Positions 45,243-52,566 of a stretch of DNA of 64,000 nt are shown piece after piece. The DNA lies in assembly GCF_001469875.2 (NCBI RefSeq), contig NZ_LOPW02000010.1, positions 257,942 through 321,941 of the forward strand, in the 5' to 3' direction. The number at the start of each line of letters is the position of its first letter. The stretch's first letter is position 1. Under the pieces are notes generated by a model. It did no database searches. It was not told the DNA's origin and was given only the letters and a program-made list of their open reading frames with translations. A program made the translations under genes and the position numbers. The stretch comes from Haloferax marisrubri (lineage in GTDB: Archaea > Halobacteriota > Halobacteria > Halobacteriales > Haloferacaceae).

Positions 45243-45617
45243 TCACTCGTCTTGGATTGTCTTCAGGTCGAGCCGTGGAGCAAACGATTCGTACGTCTTA
45301 TCGCTCGAAACGATGGTATCACCATCTGATTCAACGAGGTGAAGCGCGTCGAACGGGGTGAACCCGTGGTCTTCGACGTAGGTCGCAGCTGTGACAACGG
45401 TGTCCACGTCACCACGTACTTCCAACAGAGCAGCGGCATTTGTGACGACTCGCTCTGTATCTCGTTCTTCACGGTATGCAACCATGAGGAGTTCGATGAG
45501 TGTGAACTGGGACGTCCATAGTTCATCCCGGTGGTCGCGATATACTTCCTCTGCGGCGTCACCGAGCCAGTCTTCGTCCTTGATGAGTGCCAGAAGGAAG
45601 TCTGTCTCCGCGTACAT
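45243..45617 (-). CDS. vapC: PIN-domain ribonuclease toxin VapC
   Basis: The 124-residue protein has the PIN fold with acidic catalytic residues: Asp in MYAETDFLLALIKDEDW, Glu in WTSQFTLIELLMVAYREE, and Asp in DHGFTPFDALHLVESDG and TIVSSDKTYES. Such toxins cleave RNA in a magnesium-dependent way. Start and the upstream antitoxin stop are directly adjacent, so the two are translationally coupled. Likely repressed by the VapB-VapC complex. Confidence 0.88.
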   Translation of the reverse strand: MYAETDFLLALIKDEDWLGDAAEEVYRDHRDELWTSQFTLIELLMVAYREERDTERVVTNAAALLEVRGDVDTVVTAATYVEDHGFTPFDALHLVESDGDTIVSSDKTYESFAPRLDLKTIQDE

Positions 45618-45848
45618 TCAGCGTCCAGCCTCGTCTATCGCTCCGTCACGTGCTCTTTGACGGAGTTCTGCCGCCGTCTTCTCGACGTCTGCGAACTCAG
45701 AGCGAAGGGCATCGAGCGGGTCATCCTCGATTGGAATCAACTTGATACCGTCGTGAAGTTGGACGATACGGTAGTGTTCACCGTACCGCTCTCGAACCTC
45801 TTTCGGGAGCGTCAGTCGCCCTCGGCCATCCAGCGTTGCTTCGGACAT
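45618..45848 (-). CDS. vapB: AbrB/SpoVT-type antitoxin VapB
   Basis: The ATG at 45848 gives 76 residues. The N-terminus is the swapped-hairpin DNA-binding fold: MSEATLDGRGRLTLPKEVRE, YRIVQLHDGIKLIPIED. The C-terminal helix (LRSEFADVEKTAAELRQRAR) would embrace VapC. It is upstream of and touching vapC, the usual order. A 30-codon upstream extension is rejected for lack of family similarity. Confidence 0.87.
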   Translation of the reverse strand: MSEATLDGRGRLTLPKEVRERYGEHYRIVQLHDGIKLIPIEDDPLDALRSEFADVEKTAAELRQRARDGAIDEAGR

Positions 45849-46040
45849 ACGCTCATATTGCGTGGGCAGATTCAAGAATTTTCCCCAGAACGATTCAGAT
45901 ACCCACGCAAGCGAATCACGCTCGTGTGCTGAACTCATCCTCTGTCTGTGTCACACCACCCCATCAGATAACGGATGCACAACAGCACAGCCGGCGACTG
46001 ACTCACCGTCTCTGCTTTTCGCCGACATCGGACTGCCGAC

Positions 46041-46538
46041 TCACTCCCACGCGAGCACCAGCCCCGTCGCGGCCCCGACGACGACCGTTCCACCGAGGGT
46101 CGCAATCACGCCCAGCGCCCCGAGGAACAGCGGGACGACGAGAAACAGAACAACGCCCCTCACGAGCGCCGCCACCGGACTCATCCCGACCGGCGCTTCG
46201 AACGGGGTCCCCTCCATCACGACGACCGCGAGTTCGAGCAGGTACATCGGGACCGGGAGCGCGAGCAAGCCGACGAGGCCGCCGACGAGCGCGCCGCGTC
46301 CCCGGGAGTTCGCCCCGCCGAGTCGCCGCCAGAGCAGGCTGGCGAGGAGCCCCCCGCCGAGAAAGCCCCCGGCGACGAGCACCGCCATCGGTCCGGAGAG
46401 GACGGTGGGGTCGCCGCCGGTCAGCAATTCGACCACCGGGTCGGCGAGAACGTACCAGAGCGCGAACGCGCCGCCCGCGAGGGCGAACGTGAGCGACGGG
46501 CGGCGGCGTGCGGCGGCGAGGACCGAGGACCGAGGCAT
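46041..46538 (-). CDS. Multi-pass membrane protein of unknown function
   Basis: The 165-residue protein has about five TM helices (TFALAGGAFALWYVLADPVV, PMAVLVAGGFLGGGLLASLL, GALVGGLVGLLALPVPMYLL, VRGVVLFLVVPLFLGALGVI, VVVGAATGLVLAW). The ATG at 46538 (MPRSSVLAAARRRP) gives a basic cytosolic start; an extension of 22 codons in frame is rejected. No family is recognised. It follows the halocyanin gene on the same strand after 95 bp. Confidence 0.65.
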   Translation of the reverse strand: MPRSSVLAAARRRPSLTFALAGGAFALWYVLADPVVELLTGGDPTVLSGPMAVLVAGGFLGGGLLASLLWRRLGGANSRGRGALVGGLVGLLALPVPMYLLELAVVVMEGTPFEAPVGMSPVAALVRGVVLFLVVPLFLGALGVIATLGGTVVVGAATGLVLAWE

Positions 46539-46633
46539 ACGAGAGATTCGGCGCACCGGGAGAAGAAGTTCGCGGGCGGTGGGGAACCGACCGACGACGG
46601 GCAAAACAGACCGAAAAACGACGCGGTCGGACG

Positions 46634-47197
46634 CTACTCGACGACGACCGCGCCTTTCATGCCGAGCGTCTCGTGGGGCGTACAGGCGTATCTGTACGTC
46701 CCCGTCTCCTCGAAGGTGTGTTCGAACGTGTGGCCGCTACTGCCCGCTAACTCCGATTCGAACCCGCCGTCCGCGGCGGCGACGTCGTGCGAGCCACCCT
46801 TCCCGTTCCATTCCCAGACGACCGTGGTGCCCGGTGAGACTCGCACGGCGGCCGGGCCGTACCCGAACGCGCCGCCGTTGGCCTCCGCACCCACCGTCAC
46901 CGTCACCGTCGAACTCCCCGTCTCGTCGGCGACGCCGTCGTAGTTGTCCACGTTGTCGAACCAGCCGTCGAACTGCGGGGCGCTCCCACCGGAGCCGCTA
47001 TCCGCGCCGGTCGTTTCGCCGGACTCGGTCGTCGACTCCGCGGTCGATTCGGCGGTCGTCGCGTCGCCCCCGTCCGCCTCGGCCGCGTTCGCGGCGTCGC
47101 CGCCGGAGCCGGAACAGCCCGCGAGCGCCGTGGACAGCGCCGCCGTCGCAGTTAGTGCCGTAAAGCGCCGTCTCGTGAGGTTGGTGTCGCGCGTCAT
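46634..47197 (-). CDS. Halocyanin, Tat-lipoprotein, single copper domain
   Basis: The 187-residue protein has a Tat leader with lipobox (LTRRRFTALTATAAL, ALAGCSGSG). An Ala/Glu/Thr-rich linker follows, then one plastocyanin-like domain (~90-187): TTVVWEWNGKGGSHDVAAAD and YACTPHETLGMKGAVVVE provide His, Cys, His and Met ligands for type 1 copper. It is a likely electron carrier between quinol oxidation and NirK. The operator is 37 bp upstream, typical of the regulon. The ATG at 47197 is preferred to the TTG one codon before. Confidence 0.9.
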   Translation of the reverse strand: MTRDTNLTRRRFTALTATAALSTALAGCSGSGGDAANAAEADGGDATTAESTAESTTESGETTGADSGSGGSAPQFDGWFDNVDNYDGVADETGSSTVTVTVGAEANGGAFGYGPAAVRVSPGTTVVWEWNGKGGSHDVAAADGGFESELAGSSGHTFEHTFEETGTYRYACTPHETLGMKGAVVVE

Positions 47198-47234
47198 CAA
47201 CTGTACCTCGGCGGCGACGGATGCAAGCGATTAT

Positions 47235-47250
47235 CCCGAACGTGTTCGGG
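47235..47250. promoter_or_regulatory. Denitrification-type operator CCCGAACGTGTTCGGG (copy 4)
   Basis: The longest and nearly perfect palindrome of the set. It lies 37 bp before the halocyanin start, with GATAATCGC (reverse strand) right after it as a weak TATA box. Confidence 0.8.
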
Positions 47251-47281
47251 TCGGCTCCCGCACGCCGCCATTCCCGAGGCG

Positions 47282-48454
47282 TCAGTCGCCCGCCGACCGG
47301 GTCGCGGGCATCGGGCCGTCGTAGTCGGCAGGCACGTACCCGCAGAGCGGGTCGCTGGCTAGTGGGTCGCCGGTGTGGGCGTACGCTCGCGACCGACTGC
47401 CGCCGCAGACGTGTCGGAACTCGCACGCGCCGCACTTCCCGCGGAGGGCGTCGCGGTCCCGGAGCGACCGGAAGAGGTCGCTCTCGCGGTACCCCTCGAC
47501 GAGTCCGCCGTCGCGGACGTTGCCGGCGGACGCGGGGAGAAAGCCCGACGGGAACAGCTCGCCGGTGTGGCTGACGAAGGCGAACCCGTCGCCTGCGGTG
47601 ATGCCGAGCCGTCGGCCGATGCCGTCGGTCGGGGGCGCGTCGCTCGCGTCCCGCCGGCGCTGGATGGCGACCCGACGGTAGTGGGGCGCTTCGGTCGTCT
47701 TGACGCCGAAGGGCGCTTCTTCGCTCACCTCGGTCAGCCACTTCATGACACGCTCGGCGCGCTCGGGGGAAATCGAGTCAAGGACGCGCCCGCGCCCGAC
47801 GGGGACGAGGAAGAACACGGACCAGAGGACCGCGCCGAGGTCGGCGACGAGGTCGCAGAGCGCGGGGAGTTCGTCGACCGTCTCGGCGCAGACGGTCGTG
47901 TTTATCTGGAGCGGGAGGCCGGCCTCGCGGGCCGCGCGGGCGGCCGCGACGGTCTGGTCGAAGCTTCCGTCTTCTCCCCGGAAGGCGTCGTGCGACGCCG
48001 CCGTCGCGCCGTCGAGGCTGAGCGCCATGCGTTTGACTCCCGCATCGGCGAGGTCGGCGACCGTCTCGGGCGTCAGCGACGACGTCCCGCTCGGGGTGAG
48101 CGTCATCCGGAGGCCCAAGTCGGTCCCGTACTCGACGAGGTCCACGAGGTCCGAGCGCGCCAGCGGGTCACCGCCGGAGAGGACAACGAGTTGTCCGGGG
48201 CCGAACTCACGGGCTTGGTCGAGCAGGCGCTTTCCCTCCGCGGTGGTCAGTTCGTCGGGGTGTCTCGCGGGCGTCGCGTCCGCACGGCAGTGGTCGCACG
48301 CGAGGCCGCACGCCTGCGTGACCTCCCAGATGAGGACGAACGGCCGCCGCGAGGTGTCGATGCTCGACGGGTCCGGCGGGGCGGTCGCGGTCGGCGGTGC
48401 GTCCGCGTCGCTTCCCGCGCCCGCGTCGATGTCGGCGTGTGGCGGTCGAGACAT
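47282..48454 (-). CDS. Radical SAM/SPASM-domain enzyme, peptide-modification candidate
   Basis: The 390-residue protein has the radical SAM cluster CGLACDHCRAD (C-x3-C-x2-C) around residues 50-60, then VVLSGGDPLARSDL. The C-terminal SPASM-type cluster reads GKCGACEFRHVCGGSRSRAY with a last Cys in DPLCGYVP. Relatives (TIGR04053-like; AhbC/NirJ and PqqE are more distant) modify peptides or hemes. In a denitrification island a heme d1-type role is possible, but NirK is copper-based, so heme d1 is not needed. The CGCGG protein under the same operator is the better partner. ATG at 48454 with an operator 44 bp upstream. Confidence 0.85.
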   Translation of the reverse strand: MSRPPHADIDAGAGSDADAPPTATAPPDPSSIDTSRRPFVLIWEVTQACGLACDHCRADATPARHPDELTTAEGKRLLDQAREFGPGQLVVLSGGDPLARSDLVDLVEYGTDLGLRMTLTPSGTSSLTPETVADLADAGVKRMALSLDGATAASHDAFRGEDGSFDQTVAAARAAREAGLPLQINTTVCAETVDELPALCDLVADLGAVLWSVFFLVPVGRGRVLDSISPERAERVMKWLTEVSEEAPFGVKTTEAPHYRRVAIQRRRDASDAPPTDGIGRRLGITAGDGFAFVSHTGELFPSGFLPASAGNVRDGGLVEGYRESDLFRSLRDRDALRGKCGACEFRHVCGGSRSRAYAHTGDPLASDPLCGYVPADYDGPMPATRSAGD

Positions 48455-48498
48455 GGCTCTGGTCGGGTGGTTCGAAGGCCCGGAAGGTGAGCCACACC

Positions 48499-48512
48499 CC
48501 GAACGTGTTCGG
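48499..48512. promoter_or_regulatory. Denitrification-type operator CCGAACGTGTTCGG (copy 5)
   Basis: The palindrome lies 44 bp before the radical SAM gene. A second copy 24 bp away faces the divergent gene, so each gene has its own site. Confidence 0.78.
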
Positions 48513-48535
48513 CCGACTGGCCGGGGGAACCGAGA

Positions 48536-48547
48536 CGAACACGTTCG
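48536..48547. promoter_or_regulatory. Denitrification-type operator CGAACACGTTCG (copy 6)
   Basis: A perfect 12-bp palindrome 38 bp before the DUF2249 gene. No clear TATA box follows, which fits activator-dependent transcription. Confidence 0.78.
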
Positions 48548-48585
48548 GGGTGAGCTTCCTGCTCCGGCGGCCCCACGACTCCCGT

Positions 48586-48846
48586 ATGGAGCACGAAGCG
48601 TACCTCGACGGACTCGACGCACCGAGCGAGCGACCGGTGGACTTCCTCGACGTGCGGGAGTTGCCGCCGCCGGAACCGCTCACGGAGACGATGAACCGCC
48701 TCGCCGCACTCGACGGCGAAACCGTGTTCGTCCAGCTCAACGACCGCGAGCCGAAGTTCCTCTACCCGAAGCTCGACGACCGGGGGTTCGCCTACTGCTC
48801 CGCCGAGCGCGACGAGGGCGTCGTCACCGCGATTTGGGAGCCGTGA
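48586..48846 (+). CDS. DUF2249-like small protein (copy A)
   Basis: The 86-residue protein matches the DUF2249 pattern: VDFLDVRELPPPEPLTETMN, LAALDGETVFVQLNDREPKF, LYPKLDDRGFAYCSAERDEG. It is a TusA-like alpha/beta fold in which a short LDVRELPPPE start is conserved. Members recur near nitrogen-oxide genes and hemerythrins; the molecular role is unknown. It is divergent from the radical SAM gene, both with operators. Confidence 0.75.
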   Translation: MEHEAYLDGLDAPSERPVDFLDVRELPPPEPLTETMNRLAALDGETVFVQLNDREPKFLYPKLDDRGFAYCSAERDEGVVTAIWEP

Positions 48847-48986
48847 CTCGGCGCGGCCGCCGACGCTCCGCCTTCGCGCCCCTCGTCAACGCGGGCCTTG
48901 GCACCGTCTGCGTCCCGAAACGTATCAATCTCGCCCAATTTGGCATAATCGTTAATGTAATAACTCCTCACGCGTTTGTACGTGGT

Positions 48987-49139
48987 ATGAGTTCAGACCA
49001 CACGAATACCACCCACTCCGAATGGTGCCCCGACTGCGGCACGAAGATGGCCTTCACGGGCACGCAGCCGGCGGGACTCGCGCAGTTCTTCTGCGAGCAG
49101 TGCCGGTACCGCCGCGACCGCTTCGTCGGCGACGACTGA
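48987..49139 (+). CDS. Small zinc-ribbon protein, 50 residues
   Basis: The short protein SEWCPDCGTKMAFTGTQPAG followed by FFCEQCRYRRDRF contains two CxxC knuckles, the small zinc-finger type common in haloarchaea. AATGTAATAAC about 25-30 bp before the ATG acts as a TATA-like sequence. No denitrification operator is seen directly upstream. Confidence 0.75.
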   Translation: MSSDHTNTTHSEWCPDCGTKMAFTGTQPAGLAQFFCEQCRYRRDRFVGDD

Positions 49140-49216
49140 ACCCCCGTTCGTCTTCTCGGGATTCGCACGCTCTGTAGCGGCCGTGCTCACCACGTCTCAC
49201 GGCGTGGTACGACTCG

Positions 49217-49228
49217 CGAAGATGTTCG
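49217..49228. promoter_or_regulatory. Degenerate operator CGAAGATGTTCG before nirK (copy 7)
   Basis: It differs from the palindrome by one base in the left arm (CGAAG). It lies 79 bp before nirK; GTTTATAC at 49261-49268 is a good TATA box, so nirK has a short leader rather than a leaderless mRNA. Confidence 0.6.
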
Positions 49229-49307
49229 GAGCGCGTCTCCAAACCGGACAACCATTGTCCGTTTATACCCGTATCCGGGCACTCGATTCAACTGGAGGGA
49301 GACACAG

Positions 49308-50387
49308 ATGCTATCCACGACTCGGCGGCGGACGCTCCAGTGGCTCGGACTCGGCGGCGTCGCCTCGCTCGCCGGCTGTGCGTCGGACGCGCCGACCGCC
49401 GCGCAGTCGCTCGACGAGACGGACGAACCGGCACAGCAGGGTTCGGCGAACCTGGTGGACCAGGTCGCGGCCGACCCGACGGACATCCCCGGACCCATCG
49501 ACCGGAGCGAGCCCGCCGAAGTCGACGTGACGCTCCGGCCGGAGGAGGTGACCGCGGAGGTCGAAGACGGCGTGACGTTCACCTACACGACGTACAACGG
49601 GCAGGTTCCCGGCCCGCTCGTCCGCGTCAGGCAGGGCGACACGGTGAACGTGACGTTCGAGAACCCAGAAGAGAACACCATGCCGCACAACGTCGATTTC
49701 CACGCGGTCGCCGGTCCCGGCGGCGGCGCGGAAGCGACGATGACGAACCCCGGTGAGACGGCGCACCTGCGGTTCAAGGCGACTTACCCCGGCGCGTACA
49801 TCTACCACTGCGCTGTGCCGAACATGGACATGCACATCAGCGCCGGGATGTTCGGCCTCATCCTCGTCGAACCGCCGGAGGGGATGCCCGAGGTCGACCA
49901 CGAGATATACCTCGGCCAGCACGAACTCTACACCGACAAGGACGCCGGCGAGGAGGGCCAACACAACTTCGACTACGAGGCCATGCGGAACGAGGACCCG
50001 ACGTACGTCCTCATGAACGGCGAGAAGTACGCGTGGACGCCCAACGGTCGGGGGCCGGCCGCGACGGTCGGCCTCGACGAGACGGTCCGGGTGTACTTCG
50101 TCGACGGGGGACCGAACCTCTCCAGTAGCTTCCACCCCATCGGGAGCGTCTGGGAGACGCTCTACCCGGACGGCTCGCTGACGACCGACCCACAGAGCCA
50201 CATCCAGACGCGGCTGGTCCCGCCGGGGAGCACGACCATCGCGACGATGAGTTCGCCCGTCCCCGGCGACTTCAAACTCGTCGACCACTCGCTGTCGCGC
50301 GTCGTCCGCAAGGGCTGTATGGCGGTCATCCGCGCCGAGGGGCCGGAGGACCCAGAGATATTCGACCCCGACCCTGACCCGCAGTAG
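49308..50387 (+). CDS. nirK: Copper-containing nitrite reductase NirK, Tat-lipoprotein
   Basis: It reduces nitrite to NO outside the membrane. The 359-residue protein has a Tat leader and lipobox (RRRTLQWLGLGGVASLAGCA). Copper ligands are clear: MPHNVDFHAVAGPGGGA supplies a type 1 His, catalytic Asp and type 2 His. IYHCAVPNMDMHISAGMFG supplies type 2 His, type 1 Cys, His and Met. SSSFHPIGSVWETLY supplies the third type 2 His from domain 2. All are present, so a functional trimer is expected. The upstream halocyanins are likely donors. Confidence 0.95.
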   Translation: MLSTTRRRTLQWLGLGGVASLAGCASDAPTAAQSLDETDEPAQQGSANLVDQVAADPTDIPGPIDRSEPAEVDVTLRPEEVTAEVEDGVTFTYTTYNGQVPGPLVRVRQGDTVNVTFENPEENTMPHNVDFHAVAGPGGGAEATMTNPGETAHLRFKATYPGAYIYHCAVPNMDMHISAGMFGLILVEPPEGMPEVDHEIYLGQHELYTDKDAGEEGQHNFDYEAMRNEDPTYVLMNGEKYAWTPNGRGPAATVGLDETVRVYFVDGGPNLSSSFHPIGSVWETLYPDGSLTTDPQSHIQTRLVPPGSTTIATMSSPVPGDFKLVDHSLSRVVRKGCMAVIRAEGPEDPEIFDPDPDPQ

Positions 50388-50453
50388 CACCGTCGAACCG
50401 GCCGGCAGTCCCCGGACTGACCGTTTTTCCACCTGACGCTGTCGAGCCTCGCC

Positions 50454-50468
50454 GGTTCTGACAGAACC
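50454..50468. promoter_or_regulatory. Inverted repeat GGTTCT-GAC-AGAACC
   Basis: A perfect 6-3-6 dyad located 67 bp downstream of the nirK stop and 68 bp before the next gene. The central TGACA differs from the denitrification operator, so it is a separate element. It may belong to the following gene. Confidence 0.4.
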
Positions 50469-50535
50469 CGTGTGTCGGAAGCGACTCCCGAGAATCGGCC
50501 ACAGCATTATGACGTTCGCTTTCGAAGTGCCAAGG

Positions 50536-50856
50536 ATGCCAGACGACAAACAGGGCCGGAACAAGCAAGCGGCCAACGAAGAACAGCGCCAGCGCGAGCG
50601 AGCGATCCAAGAGGCGCGTAACCGCGCCAACGAACCCCAACCTGGAAAGGAACTCGGGGACCTCGACGATGCACTCGAAGTTCAAGACTACCCGACCACA
50701 ACGGAGCAACTCGTCGAGAACTACGGCGACTACGAGGTCGAAACACAAGGAGGGTGGAAACCCGTCGACGAGGTGCTCGCGTCGGTCGACAACGAAATAT
50801 ACGATTCTGCGGACGACGTTCGCGACCGGATCCAGCGAGCAATAAATCGGACGTGA
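50536..50856 (+). CDS. DUF5789-family protein
   Basis: The 106-residue protein begins MPDDKQGRNKQAANEEQRQR and is strongly charged. The core DALEVQDYPTTTEQLVENYG, DYEVETQGGWKPVDEVLASV, and IYDSADDVRDRIQRAINR fits DUF5789, a small haloarchaeal helix-turn family. Function unknown. An ATG nine codons upstream in the same frame gives a hydrophobic start and is less likely. Confidence 0.75.
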   Translation: MPDDKQGRNKQAANEEQRQRERAIQEARNRANEPQPGKELGDLDDALEVQDYPTTTEQLVENYGDYEVETQGGWKPVDEVLASVDNEIYDSADDVRDRIQRAINRT

Positions 50857-51086
50857 GTGCGTCCACGGCGGTCCCTGTCGTCCGATATTTTGGTAACCTG
50901 CGTTCCGAGACGCGTCCTCTCTGTCTGTCCCGTTTGGCTCGTCCCTACCAGTCCCTTCCTTCCCGTGGCCGAGGCGCGCATTCTATTCAGCACGGACTCG
51001 ACAAACTATCAGCGAACCACGACCACAACAACGTCTTCCACCTGTCTCTCGACTGCCCCGAAGCGCCAGCATCCCGAACGGTGAGT

Positions 51087-51100
51087 TGAACGTGTTCGGG
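51087..51100. promoter_or_regulatory. Operator variant TTGAACGTGTTCGG (copy 8)
   Basis: The core GAACGTGTTC is preserved and the outer C is lost on the left. It lies 36 bp before the next start, the standard spacing in this island. A half-site CCCGAACGG lies 14 bp further upstream. Confidence 0.65.
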
Positions 51101-51136
51101 GGTGGGCCTACGCCCGTGGCGACCCCACTTCGGACT

Positions 51137-51751
51137 ATGCCAGACATTCCGTCCCTGTTCGGCGGGTCGCGAGGCGACCGCTTCGACGATAGCGACCAGT
51201 TCGTCCCGGAACATCTGCCCGACCCGGACGCCTTTCTCGACGGCCACCGCGTCCTCGACGGCGACGACCACGTCGCCGTCCACCGGGTCGCCCGCGAGGT
51301 GTTCGAAGAGCGGGGCGTCTACGACGTGACGTTCGGCTACAATCTCGCGCGGCTGAACCTCGACCGGCGACACCCGGACGCCGGCTTCCGCTACGCGGAA
51401 GACCGGGACGACCCATCCATTCTCCGTGCGGAGTTCACGCCGACGACGCCGTTTTGCCCGCAGTCGAAGACGCTCACCGTCGGCGCGTTCCGGGCGTGGA
51501 ACGGCCTCGCCGACCGCCACGACTACGACCACGTCCGGGTTCGCGTCGCGCCGATGCACCAGCAGGCCGACGCCATCAACGCGGAACTCGACGCGATGGA
51601 TGCGGGCGACTTGCCGGCAGCGTCGGGCGACTCGGCCCGGTCCGCTGGGTCGCCGACGGGCGAGCGCGACGACGAGGCGGAATCGGAGTCGCTATCGCTG
51701 TCTGAGGAGTTCGAGGCGGCGCTGAATCGGCTGTCGGGCGAAACGGAGTGA
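51137..51751 (+). CDS. Conserved protein of the nitrogen-oxide regulon, unknown function
   Basis: The 204-residue protein starts at the ATG at 51137 (MPDIPSLFGGSRGDRFDD). The centre reads VFEERGVYDVTFGYNLARLN, TPTTPFCPQSKTLTVGAFRA and DHVRVRVAPMHQQADAINAE. The segment with a single Cys before a T-V-G turn recalls MIP18/DUF59-type metal-cluster assembly proteins, but the match is weak. The tail is acidic and disordered. The operator at the usual spacing and position next to nirK suggest a maturation or accessory factor. Confidence 0.6.
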   Translation: MPDIPSLFGGSRGDRFDDSDQFVPEHLPDPDAFLDGHRVLDGDDHVAVHRVAREVFEERGVYDVTFGYNLARLNLDRRHPDAGFRYAEDRDDPSILRAEFTPTTPFCPQSKTLTVGAFRAWNGLADRHDYDHVRVRVAPMHQQADAINAELDAMDAGDLPAASGDSARSAGSPTGERDDEAESESLSLSEEFEAALNRLSGETE

Positions 51752-51780
51752 GTCGGGACTTCGCGGGTTGGCCCCGCGGG

Positions 51781-52089
51781 TCAGTCGTCGTCAACGGCCG
51801 GCGCGAACACGAGCACCGCGGTACTATCGACCGGCGCGCGCGGCGAGATGTCGCGGTCGCCGCCGAACCGCAACAGCTCTCCCGCCGCGACCTCGTGCGT
51901 CTCGCCGTCGAGCGTGAGTTCCATCCGGCCGGCGACGACGTGAAACACGATGTCGAACCCGGGATGAGAGTGCGCCGGGACCTCGTCGCCGGCTTCGAGG
52001 CGGAGTCTGACGGTTTTCGGGCGGTTGGTCTCGAAGACGGGCGCGTGCATCTGTGCCGGGAGGTCGTCGAGCGCGGCGTGTTCTGGCAT
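51781..52089 (-). CDS. Cupin-domain protein
   Basis: The ATG at 52089 gives a 102-residue single cupin: LEAGDEVPAHSHPGFDIVFH is the first metal-binding motif (H-x-H), and ELLRFGGDRDISPRA is the second. Residues between form the barrel. Small cupins bind a metal and act as sensors or isomerases; no substrate is evident. The operator 41 bp upstream puts it in the same regulon. The frame runs upstream for 125 codons without cupin sequence; rejected. Confidence 0.78.
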   Translation of the reverse strand: MPEHAALDDLPAQMHAPVFETNRPKTVRLRLEAGDEVPAHSHPGFDIVFHVVAGRMELTLDGETHEVAAGELLRFGGDRDISPRAPVDSTAVLVFAPAVDDD

Positions 52090-52130
52090 TACGGGTAGGT
52101 TGTCGGCCGAACGGCCGGTAAGCCTGCGGC

Positions 52131-52142
52131 CGAACCCGTTCG
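52131..52142. promoter_or_regulatory. Operator CGAACCCGTTCG (copy 9)
   Basis: A perfect CGAAC-CC-GTTCG palindrome 41 bp before the cupin gene start. Confidence 0.72.
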
Positions 52143-52234
52143 GGGGAGACACGACCGGGAGCGAACGAGCGCGAGAACGAACAGGTGAGTGACGGCAGGT
52201 GCTCTTTTCACGTTCGCGTGAGTTGACGTGTTCG

Positions 52235-52534
52235 ATGCCCTCCATCGTGGACCAAACCGTGTTCAGCGAGCCCTCCGGCGGCCTCTTTCCTGTCGTCCAA
52301 CTCTGTGGCGCGCTCGTCTTCTCGGGGTTGTACTGGCAGTACGCCGTCGTAGAACAGTCCTTGTCGGGCGGGTGGCTTCTGTTTATGATCGCCGGGACTG
52401 CCCTGTCCGGAATCGCGGAATCGCTTCCGGAGGACCGGCGACGAGCGGCCGGCGTCCTGCGCATCGCGGCGGCTCTCGTCCTGACGTGCTTGCTCGCGAT
52501 TCTCTTTCTCGCGCCCGAACTGTTCGGTCTCTGA
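52235..52534 (+). CDS. Small three-TM membrane protein
   Basis: The 99-residue protein (ATG at 52235) has three hydrophobic helices (VVQLCGALVFSGLYWQYAVV, GGWLLFMIAGTALSGIAESL, AAALVLTCLLAILFLAPELF). The upstream frame has no credible start. No family recognised. The next gene converges with it. Confidence 0.6.
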   Translation: MPSIVDQTVFSEPSGGLFPVVQLCGALVFSGLYWQYAVVEQSLSGGWLLFMIAGTALSGIAESLPEDRRRAAGVLRIAAALVLTCLLAILFLAPELFGL

Positions 52535-52566
52535 GGAAGTGCGAGACGCGTCGCTGACGCCCTGAC

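Noticed and set aside
47282..48454. Heme d1 synthesis (NirJ) as the role of the radical SAM enzyme
   Set aside because: The nitrite reductase in the island is copper-type NirK, and no other heme d1 genes are present.
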